A stretch of 64,000 nucleotides of DNA. Origin: Rhabdophis nuchalis. Taxonomy: Eukaryota > Chordata > Lepidosauria > Squamata > Natricidae. The notes under the pieces were generated by a model. The model saw only the letters and a program-made list of their open reading frames with translations, was not told the origin of the DNA and did not search any database. The stretch spans positions 16,059,574 to 16,123,573 of the forward strand of contig CM077658.1 in NCBI GenBank assembly GCA_039707465.1, given 5' to 3'. The translations under genes were made by a program, and so were the position numbers. This document shows, piece after piece, positions 33,811-44,346 of this stretch (position 1 is its first letter; each line of letters starts with the position of its first letter).

Positions 33811-34239
33811 GTGCAGAGAAGAGCAGCAAAGATGATTAGGGGCCTGGAGGCTAAAACGTATAAAGAATGGTTGGAGGAACTGGGTATATCTAGTTCGTTG
33901 AAAAGAAGGACTAGGGGTGACATTATAGGAGTGTTCCAATATCTCAGGGGCTATCAGTAAGAAGAAGGGGTCAACCTATTCTCCAAAACACCTGAAGGCA
34001 GGACAAGAAGCAATGGAGGGAAAATAATCAAGGAAAGAACCAACCTAAAACTAAGGAGAAATTTCCTGACAGAGCCATAAACCAGTGGAACGACTTGCCT
34101 TCAGAAGTTGTAGGTACTCCAACACTGGAGTTTTTTTATAAAGACACTGGACAGCTATTTGCATGAAATAGTATAGGGTCTACTCCTTGAGCAGAGGGTT
34201 GGACTAGAAGACCTCCAAGGTCCCTTCCAATTCTGTTAT
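33811..34239 (+). mobile_element. CR1 LINE 3' fragment with (CTGTC)n tail
   Basis: Plus strand from GTGCAGAGAAGAGCAGCAAA to GGTTGGACTAGAAGACCTCC, AAGG and ATTCTGTTATTCTGTC. Coding signs are GTATATCTAGTTCGTTGAAA and ACTAAGGAGAAATTTCCTGA, with frameshifts. Confidence 0.93.
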
Positions 34240-34320
34240 TCTGTCCTGTCCTGTCCTGTCCTGTCCTTTCCTGTCCTGTCCTGTCCTGTCCTGTCCTGTC
34301 CTGTCCTGTCCTGTCCTGTC
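34240..34320. repeat. (CTGTC)n microsatellite
   Basis: About 16 CTGTC units. It grows directly out of the CR1 3' terminus ATTCTGTTATTCTGTC and so was seeded by that insertion. Confidence 0.95.
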
Positions 34321-34324
34321 GTTC

Positions 34325-35543
34325 CTCAGCATGGTTTGGGAAGGTAAAAGGTTCACTAGAACCTATATAAATTCCCTATGGCATGTCCAAGACTTGGATT
34401 CTACAGTAGAAAAGATCGGGCAGCAGCCTCGTACAGATTACTCTATAATCCTCAATGGATAGCCTTGCTATTGCTGATTGCAGAAATTATGGCAAAGAAT
34501 GCAATAAAGCATTTTTTAATATTCTCAAGACAAAGTGCATATTAGAATTACTTAATACTTATCCACTATATCTTAACCGTTAGCACAGTCTGGGTATATT
34601 ACGTTGGTTTTATGGATATAAAATATAGCTCCATTCTGGACAGATGTGATTTTTACATATTAATTTTGTTCTGAAAGACTCGCTGGTTTCTGCAGATGCT
34701 TACATTCTTTTGAACTCGATGCCAAAGGGCTGGAAACTAACAAGAGGACAGCGGTAATGAATATTGTGCACAGGCTTTTTACAAATTCAAAATAACAAAT
34801 ACTATAGGGCTGGAAGGATACCCATTAGCCATCAATTATAAAATGGTCTGAATAACACATCCTTGTTTCTATATTTGAACAAGTATTTTACCCTCAGAAG
34901 TCCTGTTTGAAGGACTGCTGTTAAAAAAAAAAACTGGGGCTACGTGTACTATTTAATATGCTTAATGTCCCATTTTTTGTTCTATTGTTAAATAAATTGA
35001 TTTAAATGTTAATTTAATGGTAAAGCATGACAAGAATGCTTTATATTAGGTGAGTTTTATTTCGTTCTCAAGAAATTGTGAGTTTCTTTTTTTTCCCCTT
35101 TCTTTTTTTGTACACTATTTTAAAAAAAAAATGCAATATATATTAGCTGGCTATTTTGCACTTTTAGTCATATATTCTATTTAAAATATACAAAGGAAAC
35201 TAGAGCAAAATTTATTAGACATTGTCCTGAAATTTGTTCCAGAACATTAAGCTCATCAGAAGTGCTACTCTGTTTCTTTCAAAATAAAAAAGCTAAGCCT
35301 AGCTTTCCTACTGCTCGAAATCTCAATATTATTTTTAAATCACCAGTGCCTTTGTATCTTTCGAGTAAGGCTCCTCGGAGAGTATTTTGAGGTACCGCTT
35401 TTTAAAGCACAATATTAAAGCAATCAACCTCTCGTTTCCTTAAATAAGCTTGTGCCATGTATAAAAATTGTCCTCCATTTTTTACCCTAGCAGTATGCAT
35501 TCAGTTTCTGGGGGAGTTCGGAGGATATTTCCAGAATATCTTG
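34325..35543. other. Unique AT-rich sequence
   Basis: No recognised gene or mobile element. Confidence 0.4.
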
Positions 35544-35545
35544 CA

Positions 35546-35632
35546 ATTTAGTTTATTTAGTTTATTTATATACCGCCCTTTTTACCAAAAGGGACTCAGG
35601 GCGGTGCACAGAAAGATAAAACCTCACAATGA
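35546..35632 (-). mobile_element. L2-type LINE extreme 3' end
   Basis: Minus strand: TTTATTTATATACCGCCCTT, AAAAGGGACTCAGGGCGGTG on the plus strand. Only about 85 bp remain. Confidence 0.8.
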
Positions 35633-35835
35633 AAAGATTTTTTCCTAAAAAAAAAAATCTGAGGTGAAGTCTGTTGTTCTTGCATTAAGTTAGTTCCACT
35701 GTGTGTCCTTCACTCATGCTCTTTCCAAAACTCTCACATTGCACTACCTTCCCATACTTCAATGGGACAGAAGGACAATAGAAAGCAACACCTTCACAGA
35801 TGCCTTCACAGAAGAGAGGGGGATAGGGAGGGAGG

Positions 35836-35840
<5 letters not shown>

Positions 35841-35901
<61 letters not shown>
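35841..35901. repeat. (GA)n microsatellite
   Basis: About 30 GA units after a short GGGA run. Confidence 0.97.
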
Positions 35902-35905
<4 letters not shown>

Positions 35906-35940
35906 AAGCTAGAGGAGAAAGATGTTTTTTTTAAAAAATA

Positions 35941-36628
35941 CCGTATTTATTCGACTATAACGCGCACCCGTGTATAACACGCACCCCCTAATTTTCCATT
36001 AAAAATCGGTATAAAATTTTTATACCGATTTTTATAAAGCATGACTGACGGGCTCCACAGCTGAGGGGCGATGGAGCGATGCCGTTCCACCCAGCTGCGT
36101 CCCTTTCTGTCTCCGCTTCTCCCCAGCGTCCCTTTCTGCCTTCCGCTTCTCCCCAGCGTCCCTTTCTGTCTCCGCTTCTCCCCCGCGTCCCTTTCTGCCT
36201 TCCGCTTCTCCTCAGCCTCCCTTTCTGCCTTCCGCTTCTCCCCAGCGTCTCTTTCTGCCTTCCGCTTCTCCTCAGCGTCCCTTTCTGTCTCTGCTTCTCC
36301 CCCGCGTCCCTTTCTGCCTTCCGCTTCTCCTCAGCCTCCCTTTCTGCCTTCCGCTTCTCCCCAGCGTCTCTTTCTGCCTTCCGCTTCTCCTCAGCGTCCC
36401 TTTCTGCCTTCCGCTTCTCCTCAGCCTCCCTTTCTGCCTTCCGCTTCTCCCCAGCGTCTCTTTCTGCCTTCCGCTTCTCCTCAGCGTCCCTTTCTGCCTC
36501 CGCTTCTACCCCCCCCCCGCCGCCGCCGCCCAGAAACCTGAATTTATTTATTCGAGTATAACGCGCACCCAAACTTTGAGTTCTTTTTTGGGTACAAAAT
36601 TTTGCGCGTTATACTCGAATAAATACGG
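35941..36628. mobile_element. TIR element (TA-flanked MITE) carrying a minisatellite
   Basis: 688 bp between TA at 35939-35940 and 36629-36630. The left end CCGTATTTATTCGACTATAA and the right end complement CCGTATTTATTCGAGTATAA match at 19 of 20 positions, and similarity goes on through CGCGCA. Near the left end is a 33-bp palindrome (36001-36033). The right end holds a second, inner copy of the terminal repeat (from about 36546), making a hairpin with the outer one. The interior 36098-36509 is a 30-bp minisatellite. Non-coding; mariner-like is inferred from the TA duplication. Confidence 0.88.
36098..36509. repeat. 30-bp minisatellite (14 units, higher-order pattern)
   Basis: Units of 29-30 bp built on CGTCCCTTTCTGCCTTCCGC then TTCTCCTCAG. 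Variants repeat in a set order (a 29-bp CCCCCG unit, then CGTCCC, CCTCCC and CGTCTC units), so blocks of about 119 bp recur twice, followed by a three-unit block. As the unit is a multiple of three, several frames stay open on both strands, including a 194-codon minus-strand frame of EEKRKAERDAG repeats; these are not genes. Confidence 0.95.
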
Positions 36629-36654
36629 TAATAAAATAGGGCATTAATTCTGAG

Positions 36655-36895
36655 GAACTGCAAACGAGAGGAGTGGAGAAAGGGAACAAAACAGGAGAGG
36701 AGAGGGAATGAAGCAAGGAGAGAAGGGGAGAAAGAGATGAAAAGAGAGGAGAGAAGAGAAAAAGGGAAAGAAAAAAGTAGATGAGAAAGGAAACCAATAA
36801 GAAAGGAGAGGAGAGGGGGAATGAAAAAGGAGCAGAGAGGAAGGAGAAAGGAAACAAAAAAAGAAGAGGAGAAGAAAAGGAAAGACTTTGAGGAA
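36655..36895. repeat. Polypurine tract
   Basis: About 240 bp of GAGAGGA/GAAAGGA-type purine sequence immediately right of the MITE. Phe/Ser/Leu-rich minus-strand frames of up to 167 codons come from it. Confidence 0.85.
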
Positions 36896-36896
36896 G

Positions 36897-37585
36897 GTGA
36901 GGAAGGCCAATCAAAGCTGCATTTTGTCCCTTCTTGCCTACATGCACACAATAACAGATTACACTTTGGTATACCGTGTGGCATTAAGACTAAATGATGC
37001 TTCAGATCTATCAAGGACTCAAGGATACACTCAAGTGCACTATCCATTTAGTCTCCATGGGGAAAACAGTAAAGTACTAAAAATATTTGTCCCTAGATCA
37101 GTAGGTGGGATTTTCAGAGAGAGTCAGCATAAAAGCCCAAGTACCAACATTGGAAAGTTAAGATAGACTCGTATACTCCAATCCTCAACCAGATAAAAAT
37201 ATGAGATGTCAGCACCAAGGCAGCATTTCACACTGATGAATTGAGGGCCTATAATTAATAACCTTGGAATTAAACAGTTAATTCCAAGGTTATTTCCTTA
37301 AATTCTGTAATTCTCCTCTAGCCACAGGCAAAAAAGAAAAAAAAAACTCCTTTATTGTGCTTGTCCCAATAGCGGTTTGTTCTTTCCCCGGTTCATTGAT
37401 CTTTTGACAATTATTCCTTTCTTTTTTTCAGTTAATAATCCTGGCCATCATCACCCAAAGTTTGATGTTGACTTGTTTGGCCTGTCTTGTTTGACCTGCC
37501 TTGAAACCATTTAAACTGGGTTTCAACCAGGTTTATTCCAGTTAACTAAATAATTTATGAAACCCATCTTATTTCAGTTTATTTC
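36897..37585. other. Unique sequence with a perfect hairpin
   Basis: No gene or known element. A perfect 17-bp inverted repeat with a 4-base loop lies at 37257-37294 (arm AATAACCTTGGAATTAA). Confidence 0.45.
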
Positions 37586-37587
37586 AA

Positions 37588-37871
37588 TCCCTAGCACCGC
37601 GTAACGGAGTGAGCTCCCGTTCCTTGTCCCAGCTTCTGCTAACCTAGCAGTTCAAAAGCACGTAAAAACGCAAGTAGAAAAATAGGAACCACCACTGGTG
37701 GGAAGGGAACAGCATTCTGTGTGCCTTTGGCATTTAGTCATGCTGGCTACATGACCCCGGAGACATCTTCGGACAGCGCTGGCTCTTTGGCTTTGAAACG
37801 GAGATGAGCACCGCCCACTAGAGTCGGGAATGACTAGCATATATGTGTGAGGGAAACCTTTAAGCTTTACC
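37588..37871 (+). mobile_element. Sauria-type tRNA SINE, 5'-truncated
   Basis: Plus strand, starting at AATCCCTAGCACCGCGTAAC (after the head) and ending AACCTTTAAGCTTTACC. Confidence 0.9.
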
Positions 37872-37874
37872 TAT

Positions 37875-38918
37875 TTTAGGGTTTCTTCCAATGATCCAGT
37901 AATGAAACCCTGGGGAAAAATATTCTGGACAAATAATGTTCTCCCAAGCGTTATTTGGAGGGTGATGCATTTTCTAATACTCAGATCTCGGTACATCTGG
38001 GAGTAAGTGCAATGTTTGAAGGAGCCACCCCACCTCCCTTTGGCAGGGTTTCACACGATTAACTATCAGGGGTTTATTAACAGTAATGAGAATTCAGCCT
38101 GCCACAAGAAGAGCTGCCCCATTCCCCATAATGAAAACAAAGCCCTTCCCCATGCACAAATGCAATCCACCTTGAATGAAAGCAAAATGTTTTTTTTTTT
38201 TTTTAAAGAAATACCTGTCTGGATTTTCTCTTGAAAATCAGTCACTGAGAATCATCTGTCAGTAAGACAAAATTAATTACTTGCATGTAACATGGAGGGA
38301 ATCAACATAAATTTAAATATCGCACAACATTACAAAGGTTAAAGTAAATCCATTATCTCTTCGTCATACATGCTTACTGTCTAACAGTCTCTTCTCCTCC
38401 ACCCCTTCTAGACATCAAATAGATTTAACAAAAGCAACAGCAAAATATTTTCAGGTGTTTAAATTTGGATTTTTGGAAGCAGGGAGGGGGAGGGATGGGG
38501 GACACACACAAAAGTGTATGCAAAACATAGTAACTTGCAAAATTCACAGCGCAGTCCTGCTGTGTTTGCTAGGAAAGCAATCTCAGCAAGAACTTATTCC
38601 CAGCTATCTGGGTACAGGTTGGCAGCCTAAAGTAATGTGGTAATATTCTTTTGGTGCAACAGAAGAAGGCCAGCTTGATTGTGAATGCCTTAACGCCTCT
38701 ATCCCCTACATAGGCAGTTATTCCTTTCCCCACCTCTGATAGCATCATGCACATGTGAACAGTTCCCTGGCTCATCCACGTTCACTGGTGGAATCGGCAA
38801 CTCAAGCCCTGGAAGGTCTGAGAAACCATCCAGGAACCATGGCTTGTTAGATATATTGAAGAATGTATATAATAGATATGTTGAATGCTCTGGGAAGAGA
38901 CGTGAGTTAGAGGGGTGG
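37875..38918. other. Unique AT-rich sequence
   Basis: No recognised gene or mobile element; T16 run near 38190. Confidence 0.4.
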
Positions 38919-38919
38919 A

Positions 38920-38995
38920 GGGAGAGAAGAGAAGAGAAAGAAAGAAAAGAGAGAGGGAGGAAGGAAGGAAGGAAGGAAGGAAGGAAGGAAGGAAT
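38920..38995. repeat. (GGAA)n purine microsatellite
   Basis: GAGA/GAAA lead-in followed by about 10 GGAA units. Confidence 0.95.
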
Positions 38996-38999
38996 TACA

Positions 39000-39520
39000 T
39001 GAATTGACCTGCATTTCAACTTGTATGTTTTCTCAATCCCAAATAGAGACAGATTAAGAATAAATAGCTTTGCCCTGAAGATAGTTTTGTGTTCAATCTT
39101 AAATTAAAAAGTAGAAAGTAAGTAAAATTCAGGAAAATATGAGCAACCAAGAGCAAGATAGTTGGACTTGGGACAAGGACTTACTTTTCCATGGTTCTCT
39201 TGTATCTGAATGCACATCCTTGTGGTGGATTTGTGCCAGTTCCCCAAACAACCATTTGAAGCACCAGGTGGTCAAATAATTGGGGGCACAAGTCCTTCAT
39301 CCTAAATCTGGGTTTGCATCTGATCATCAAAATCGTACTCCTGAGCAATTGCTATGATTTCTTTTTTCAATTTAATGCTCGTAAATTTGTAGATGCTTAC
39401 TAAACGGATTGCTGAACCTTAAGCATGGCTTTAATAGACCCTGTATACAACTTGCTTTGTTCTTTAACATGAATCTCTAATAATTGCCACACTTGGAAAT
39501 TTCCAGGCTTCATTTTACTT
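39000..39520. other. Unique AT-rich sequence
   Basis: No recognised gene or repeat. Confidence 0.4.
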
Positions 39521-39523
39521 TTG

Positions 39524-39760
39524 GAAGGAAGGAAGAAAGGAAGGAAGGAAGGAAGGAAGGAAGGAAGGACAGAGAGAGAGAGAGAAAAGAAGGAGGAGGA
39601 AGAGAAAGAAAGAAAGAAAGAAAGAGAGAGGGAGGGAGGAAGTACAGAAAGAAAGAAAGTAGAAAAAGAAAGAAAGTAGAGAAAGAAAGAAAAAAGAAAG
39701 AAACAGAGGGAGGGAGGGAGCTTATAGAGAAAAAAAGAGAGGGAGGGAAGGAGCTAGTAG

Positions 39761-39823
<63 letters not shown>

Positions 39824-39824
39824 A
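39524..39824. repeat. Long polypurine tract (GGAA, GAGA, GAAA)
   Basis: About 300 bp almost free of pyrimidines on the plus strand, ending with about 16 GAAA units. It gives the false Lys/Glu/Arg-rich 125-codon and Ser/Phe-rich 146-codon frames. Confidence 0.95.
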
Positions 39825-39826
39825 TA

Positions 39827-41020
39827 AATCCAAAAAAGCATTTAAGCTTAATAACAGTTGAAGGATATTCAGCAGATGGCACCATCTAAACTCAACCAAT
39901 TTTTGGCCGAGCAATGCAAATCCCAGTTGCAGACAAGGATGCATAAACAAAATTTGATATCGACGAATAGGGAGAGTGGTGACAAATAAGAGAAACTGAG
40001 GATGGCATCTGTCTCAGCTGTAATTATATTAGTGCTTGCGAATAAGGCTAATGCACAAATTCATAAGAGGCTAGGTTCAGATTTCTCGAAACTATTGATC
40101 TTACAGCGCTCTTGATACGAAGAGACCAAGAAAGTAGAAATGGCTTAACACCAGTGGTTTAGGAGGTAAGCAATTCATTCGGCTGCGACGCTAAATTACA
40201 GCTAGCAAAAGCTTGCTTGCTTTCCCAATTCTCCTGGGCAGCTGAGATAAGATCACAGGCATCTAGTCTGTCTTTCAACGAGTCACAGGCTGTCCATGCA
40301 TCACTCTAAGCCATGTTTGGTTGGGCAAGGCAGAGGGGCCTTGCTAAGTAAGGGAGGAGACGTTGAGTTGACTCAGAGAATAGAATAGAATTCTTGATGA
40401 TATCAGGTGATAACATGCCTTCAGGAGCAGAGCTACTGTATCTGTCTTTCTTTAACAAAATCTCTCAGCAGAATATAAGAAATACAGTTTAATCCCATAT
40501 TCTACTTCTTTATAAACACACCTATATCTTGTTTTTCTAAGTATATTTGTCAGGTTTATTGACACACAGCTAGAAATACACACGTACCCAATCAATAAAT
40601 GCATATTTTACTAGCTCTTCCATTTATCCTGTCTTGAGATCACTGTAAACTTTTTTCGGTATATCAGGCTCTGTTATGTACGTATTTATATGCATTGATC
40701 TATATAACACAATTGAGGTTTTTTTTAAACAAAAATTATAATAGAACAGCAGTGTCTAGAAAGAAAACTTAAAAAAAAAACTAATGCCCAATATGAAAAC
40801 CTAGCGTGAAGGGTAATATAAGCTATCTAAGCTCAGTCTATACCTCTTCCTATTGTTCAAACCTGGTCATTGTTAACTGTTAACCACACATGTAAATGCA
40901 TTAAAATTAGCTCAGCACTTAATAAAACAAGGCAAATCAAGACAGAAGCGGATCAGGGTTTTGTTTGTGGTTTTTTTTTTGTCTGAATGGTCTCTCTGAA
41001 TTTCTAGCTTGTGTTTATTA
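39827..41020. other. Unique AT-rich sequence
   Basis: No recognised gene or mobile element over 1.2 kb. Confidence 0.4.
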
Positions 41021-41024
41021 GCAA

Positions 41025-41329
41025 TAACAATAGCACTTAGATTTATATACCGCTTCATAGTGCTTTTACAGCCCTCTCTAAGTGGTTTACAGCAGGGGTC
41101 TCCAACTTTGGCAACTTTAAGCCTGGTGGACTTCAACTCCCAGAATTCCCCAGCCAGCAAAGCTGGCTGGGGTATTCTGGTAGTTGAAGTCCTCCAGGCT
41201 TAAAGTTGCTAAGGTTGGAGACCCCTGGTTTACAGAGTCAGCATATTTCCCCAACAATCTGGGTCCTCATTTTACCCACCTCGGAAGGATCGAAGGCTGA
41301 ATCAACCTTGAGCCAGTGAGATTTGAACT
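41025..41329 (-). mobile_element. SINE B interrupted by a hAT MITE
   Basis: Minus strand. 41025-41092 is the 3' tail (AGCACTTAGATTTATATACC, TGCTTTTACAGCCCTCTCTA) and 41228-41329 the middle (AATCTGGGTCCTCATTTTAC, CCAGTGAGATTTGAAC). The tRNA head is missing. Confidence 0.9.
41093..41227. mobile_element. Palindromic hAT-type MITE, copy 4
   Basis: 135-bp palindrome CAGGGGTCTCCAACTTTGG..GGTTGGAGACCCCTG, with a perfect 8-bp duplication GTTTACAG at 41085-41092 and 41228-41235. Inserted inside SINE B, so it is younger than that SINE. Confidence 0.95.
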
Positions 41330-41331
41330 AT

Positions 41332-41746
41332 ATTATATTTAAAAATCACCCTTGGTTATGTGAAATGTTTTCAGGTTTTGTGTTCATGATCAGGAATTTA
41401 AAATGGCAAACATTTGTCCTTTTCTTAAAGGATTGTAACCTTCAACTACTAGCATCACCTACTAACATCTGTTCACAACCACTAACACCACCTACAAATA
41501 CTAACACCTCCTCTTCCACCTTCTGTCCTTCATACTGCAAGCTGACTGGGTTCACCCTATGTGCTAAATCAAATTCTAATACTAGGCTAAGAAAATACAG
41601 TGCCTGTATACAGGCTTGTATATATGTATGCCCTTAAAAATAAAACTTAGAATGGCATATCATAATAGGACAACATGATAAGGTTACAGCTGCTCTCTCA
41701 CAACATACCGAACACAACATTATTTGCATTTTTTCTATTGCACTAA
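41332..41746. other. Unique AT-rich sequence
   Basis: Contains a loose CACCTACTAACA-type duplication near 41450-41510. No gene recognised. Confidence 0.4.
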
Positions 41747-41748
41747 AT

Positions 41749-42712
41749 CAGGGGTCTTCAAACTTCAGCCCATGGTCCGAATACATGCAATGAATGTTTG
41801 TATTGCTACAGAGAATCTCCCCACTTCTGGGTCTTTTTTTTTTTTGCAGGACAGAGGGAGGGAAGTAATTCTGACTTGGGGTCTGCTTTAGCCTCCTCGT
41901 GAGAGGCTTTGGGCTAAGGCTGGAGGGAAGTGCCGCTGGTGGCAAAGAACTGGAGGGAGGGGCAAGTAGAGGCTGGCGAGGCGCTCCTCAACATGAGTGA
42001 CATTAAGTTGGGCATGCCCACCCAGTCGCATGGCCACCTATCCCACATAACACCGCTCCTGCGTGAGCTCCACTGGCTGCCTGTGACCTTCCGGGTGCGT
42101 TACAAGGTTTTGATGACCATCTTCAAGGTGCTCCATGGCACGTGGCCTAGCTACCTATGAGACCGTCTGCTGCCCCATACGTCCCTACGACCAATACGCT
42201 CTCACAGAGAGGGTCTGCTCCGGGTGCCGTCAACCGGGCAATGCCGGTTGGCGATGCCCAGGGGAAGAGCCTTCTCTGTGATGGGCCCAACCCTCTGGAA
42301 CGCTCTCCCCCCTGAACTCCGTGTCATCTCGGACCTCCGCCTGTTCCGCCAGCGGTTAAAAACGCACTTCTTCCAACAAGCCGGCCTGGCATGATTTTAC
42401 TCGACACTGTACTGCTTTTAGTTGACCAAAGTTTTAATTCAGGGGTTTTAATATGGGTTTTAGTGCAGGGTGGGTTTAATTTAATTCAGTTTTAGGAATG
42501 CTTATATTCTTGTATATATGTATATTTATATTTTAGATTCCCTGTGCGCCGCCCCGAGTCCCTATGTGGTGAGATGGGTGCAGCTTATAAATACGATTAA
42601 TAAATAAATACCTATCCACACCCACCCAGCCAGTCATTAGGCAGATCATATTGGTGGTGCGTGGGATTTAAAATTATGAATTCAGTCGTCCCTGCGGTCC
42701 AAACGTTTGGCT
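41749..42712 (+). mobile_element. Charlie-like hAT non-autonomous element, split by L2
   Basis: Left end CAGGGGTCTTCAAACTTCAG with the hAT-type CAGGGG start, then a GC-rich interior. It resumes after the L2 as CCACACCCACCCAGCCAGTC and ends near GCGGTCCAAACGTTTGG. The final terminal bases and 8-bp duplication are not found, so the right end is decayed. Non-coding. Confidence 0.6.
42044..42609 (+). mobile_element. L2-type LINE 3' end with target-site duplication
   Basis: Plus strand. Coding region LRELHWLPVTFRVRYKVLMT, IFKVLHGTWPSYL, a stop codon at 42158, then DRLLPHTSLRPIRSHR in the same frame, and FSVMGPTLWNALPPEL, LKTHFFQQAGLA. The 3' UTR has GCGCCGCCCCGAGTCCC and an AATAAATAAAT tail. ACCTATCC at 42036-42043 is repeated at 42610-42617, a target-site duplication. 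It is the longest L2 here, yet 5'-truncated and with a premature stop. Confidence 0.95.
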
Positions 42713-42714
42713 TA

Positions 42715-44008
42715 AATCATAGATTCTTGCCATTCGGCTTCAGTGGCTGAAGAGCACACCCACTCTGGATACAACTATTTGAATCGATGAATTAACTCCT
42801 TTACAATTAAAACAAAGCAAACAAACAAAAGCATATTCTAATCTGCACCAGTATTAAATCTGCCCACTATTGTCTGTTCTCTGATAAACAAACCAAAAAC
42901 TAACCAAAACCCCTAGATTCTCTTTCCCCAAAGCAACCTACGTTTCATATGAAGTTTTGGTATTGATTGATCTCATAAGCTTGTCAAGCAGTCATAAAAA
43001 GAGTGTTCCAAGGGAAGTTTGTAGTTAAGCATATGGTAAACTCATCCGGTCCATATGACTGGTTGAATGTCGACCACTTCTGTTGATACAATCCTCCTTC
43101 AATATTGTGACAGCAATTGTCAATGGGACTTAAATTGCTGTCAAACTTATCCAACTGACTTACAGCGCAACAGCCAGGGGAAGACAGCTTAGTGACTCAC
43201 GCCAATAAGACCTTATTTTCCCCCCTTACTAAATGCTCGTTCATTTTACCCACTTGTGAAAAAGGTCCCTTATGAAGGGCTGGGAGCGTATTCAGCTTCA
43301 GCAATTAGCCATATGAGCGTTCAGCTTCTGTTATGCATCTGTAGGGTACATCAACGATATTTCAAGGCAACGTATGTGAAATTGCACGCAATTTCCATCA
43401 GGCCAATTTTTCAGCATCTTACCTTGATTACTGCATTCGAGACTGATACGCGCAGCCACTCAATATGTTGCTCACAAGTGCGCCTGCCCATTGGATGAGC
43501 AAAATCATCCATGTACCTATTCAGGTACTCATAGGCAGGATTCAAATAGAGTAAACCCTTTGGAATCAACATAATGATAAAAGGAAGAGGACATCTTTCA
43601 TATCCAATCTGGGTCAGTCCATAAAGCCAGATCTTTAGTCTTCTGAGCTTCAGACTCATGCTGGAGCCCATCATCAGAGAACTTCTCTGTCACCAGAATG
43701 AGCTGGCTCTGCCAGAATGACCCATTCTGGAGAAAGAGAGAAGTTATCTGACCTTTTTGAGTCCCAAAATTCAGAAGATTAATTTTCTGGTCCCAGTGAC
43801 TGACCGAGATTGAATCCTGCAACATTATCCCGGATGTGTATATCAAATGTTTCACATCCCAGAAGGATCTGTAAAGAATTCCATCTTATGTTGGGAACAT
43901 TCCCAGCTCACTATATATAAACACTCTGTAATATCTAATGGGACCATATCCTGAATCTACAAGATGTCAATTCTGCTTCCTTGATTTTAATTTTCAGTAA
44001 TATTATTA
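42715..44008. other. Unique sequence containing two overlapping minus-strand frames
   Basis: No mobile element recognised. The minus-strand frames of 87 codons (43411-43674) and 85 codons (43598-43855) overlap out of phase and are discussed as an unexplained region. The second has the run LILVTEKFSDDGLQHESEAQ. Confidence 0.35.
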
Positions 44009-44011
44009 AAG

Positions 44012-44344
44012 GCACATATATGCTAGTCGTTCCTGACTCTAGAGGGCGGTGCTCATCGCCATTTCAAAGCTGAAGAGCCAGCGCTGTCCAAAGATGTCTC
44101 CATGGTCACATGGCCAGCATGACTCAATGCCAAAGGCATACAGAGCATTATTACCTTCCCACCAAAGGTGGTTCCTATTTTTCTACTTGCCTTTTTTTAT
44201 ATGCTTTCGAACTGCTAGGTTGGCAGAAGCTGAGGCAAGTAACGGGAGCTCACTCCATTATGTGGTGCTAGGGATTCAAACCGCCAAACTGCCAACCTTT
44301 TGATCAACAAGCTCAGCATCTTAGCCCACTGAGCCACCACATTA
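44012..44344 (-). mobile_element. Sauria-type tRNA SINE
   Basis: Minus strand, nearly full length: CACATATATGCTAGTCGTTC tail on the 44012 side, and a head with GCCCACTGAGCCACCACATT on the plus strand at 44344. Confidence 0.9.
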
Positions 44345-44346
44345 CA

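Noticed and set aside
36098..36509. CRISPR-like array
   Set aside because: Units are contiguous with no unique spacers and the genome is vertebrate; it is a minisatellite.
35988..36572. 194-codon minus-strand frame of EEKRKAERDAG repeats, like a coiled-coil protein
   Set aside because: The minisatellite unit is a multiple of three and several frames on both strands are open at once. It lies inside a non-coding MITE and its ATG lies in the terminal repeat.
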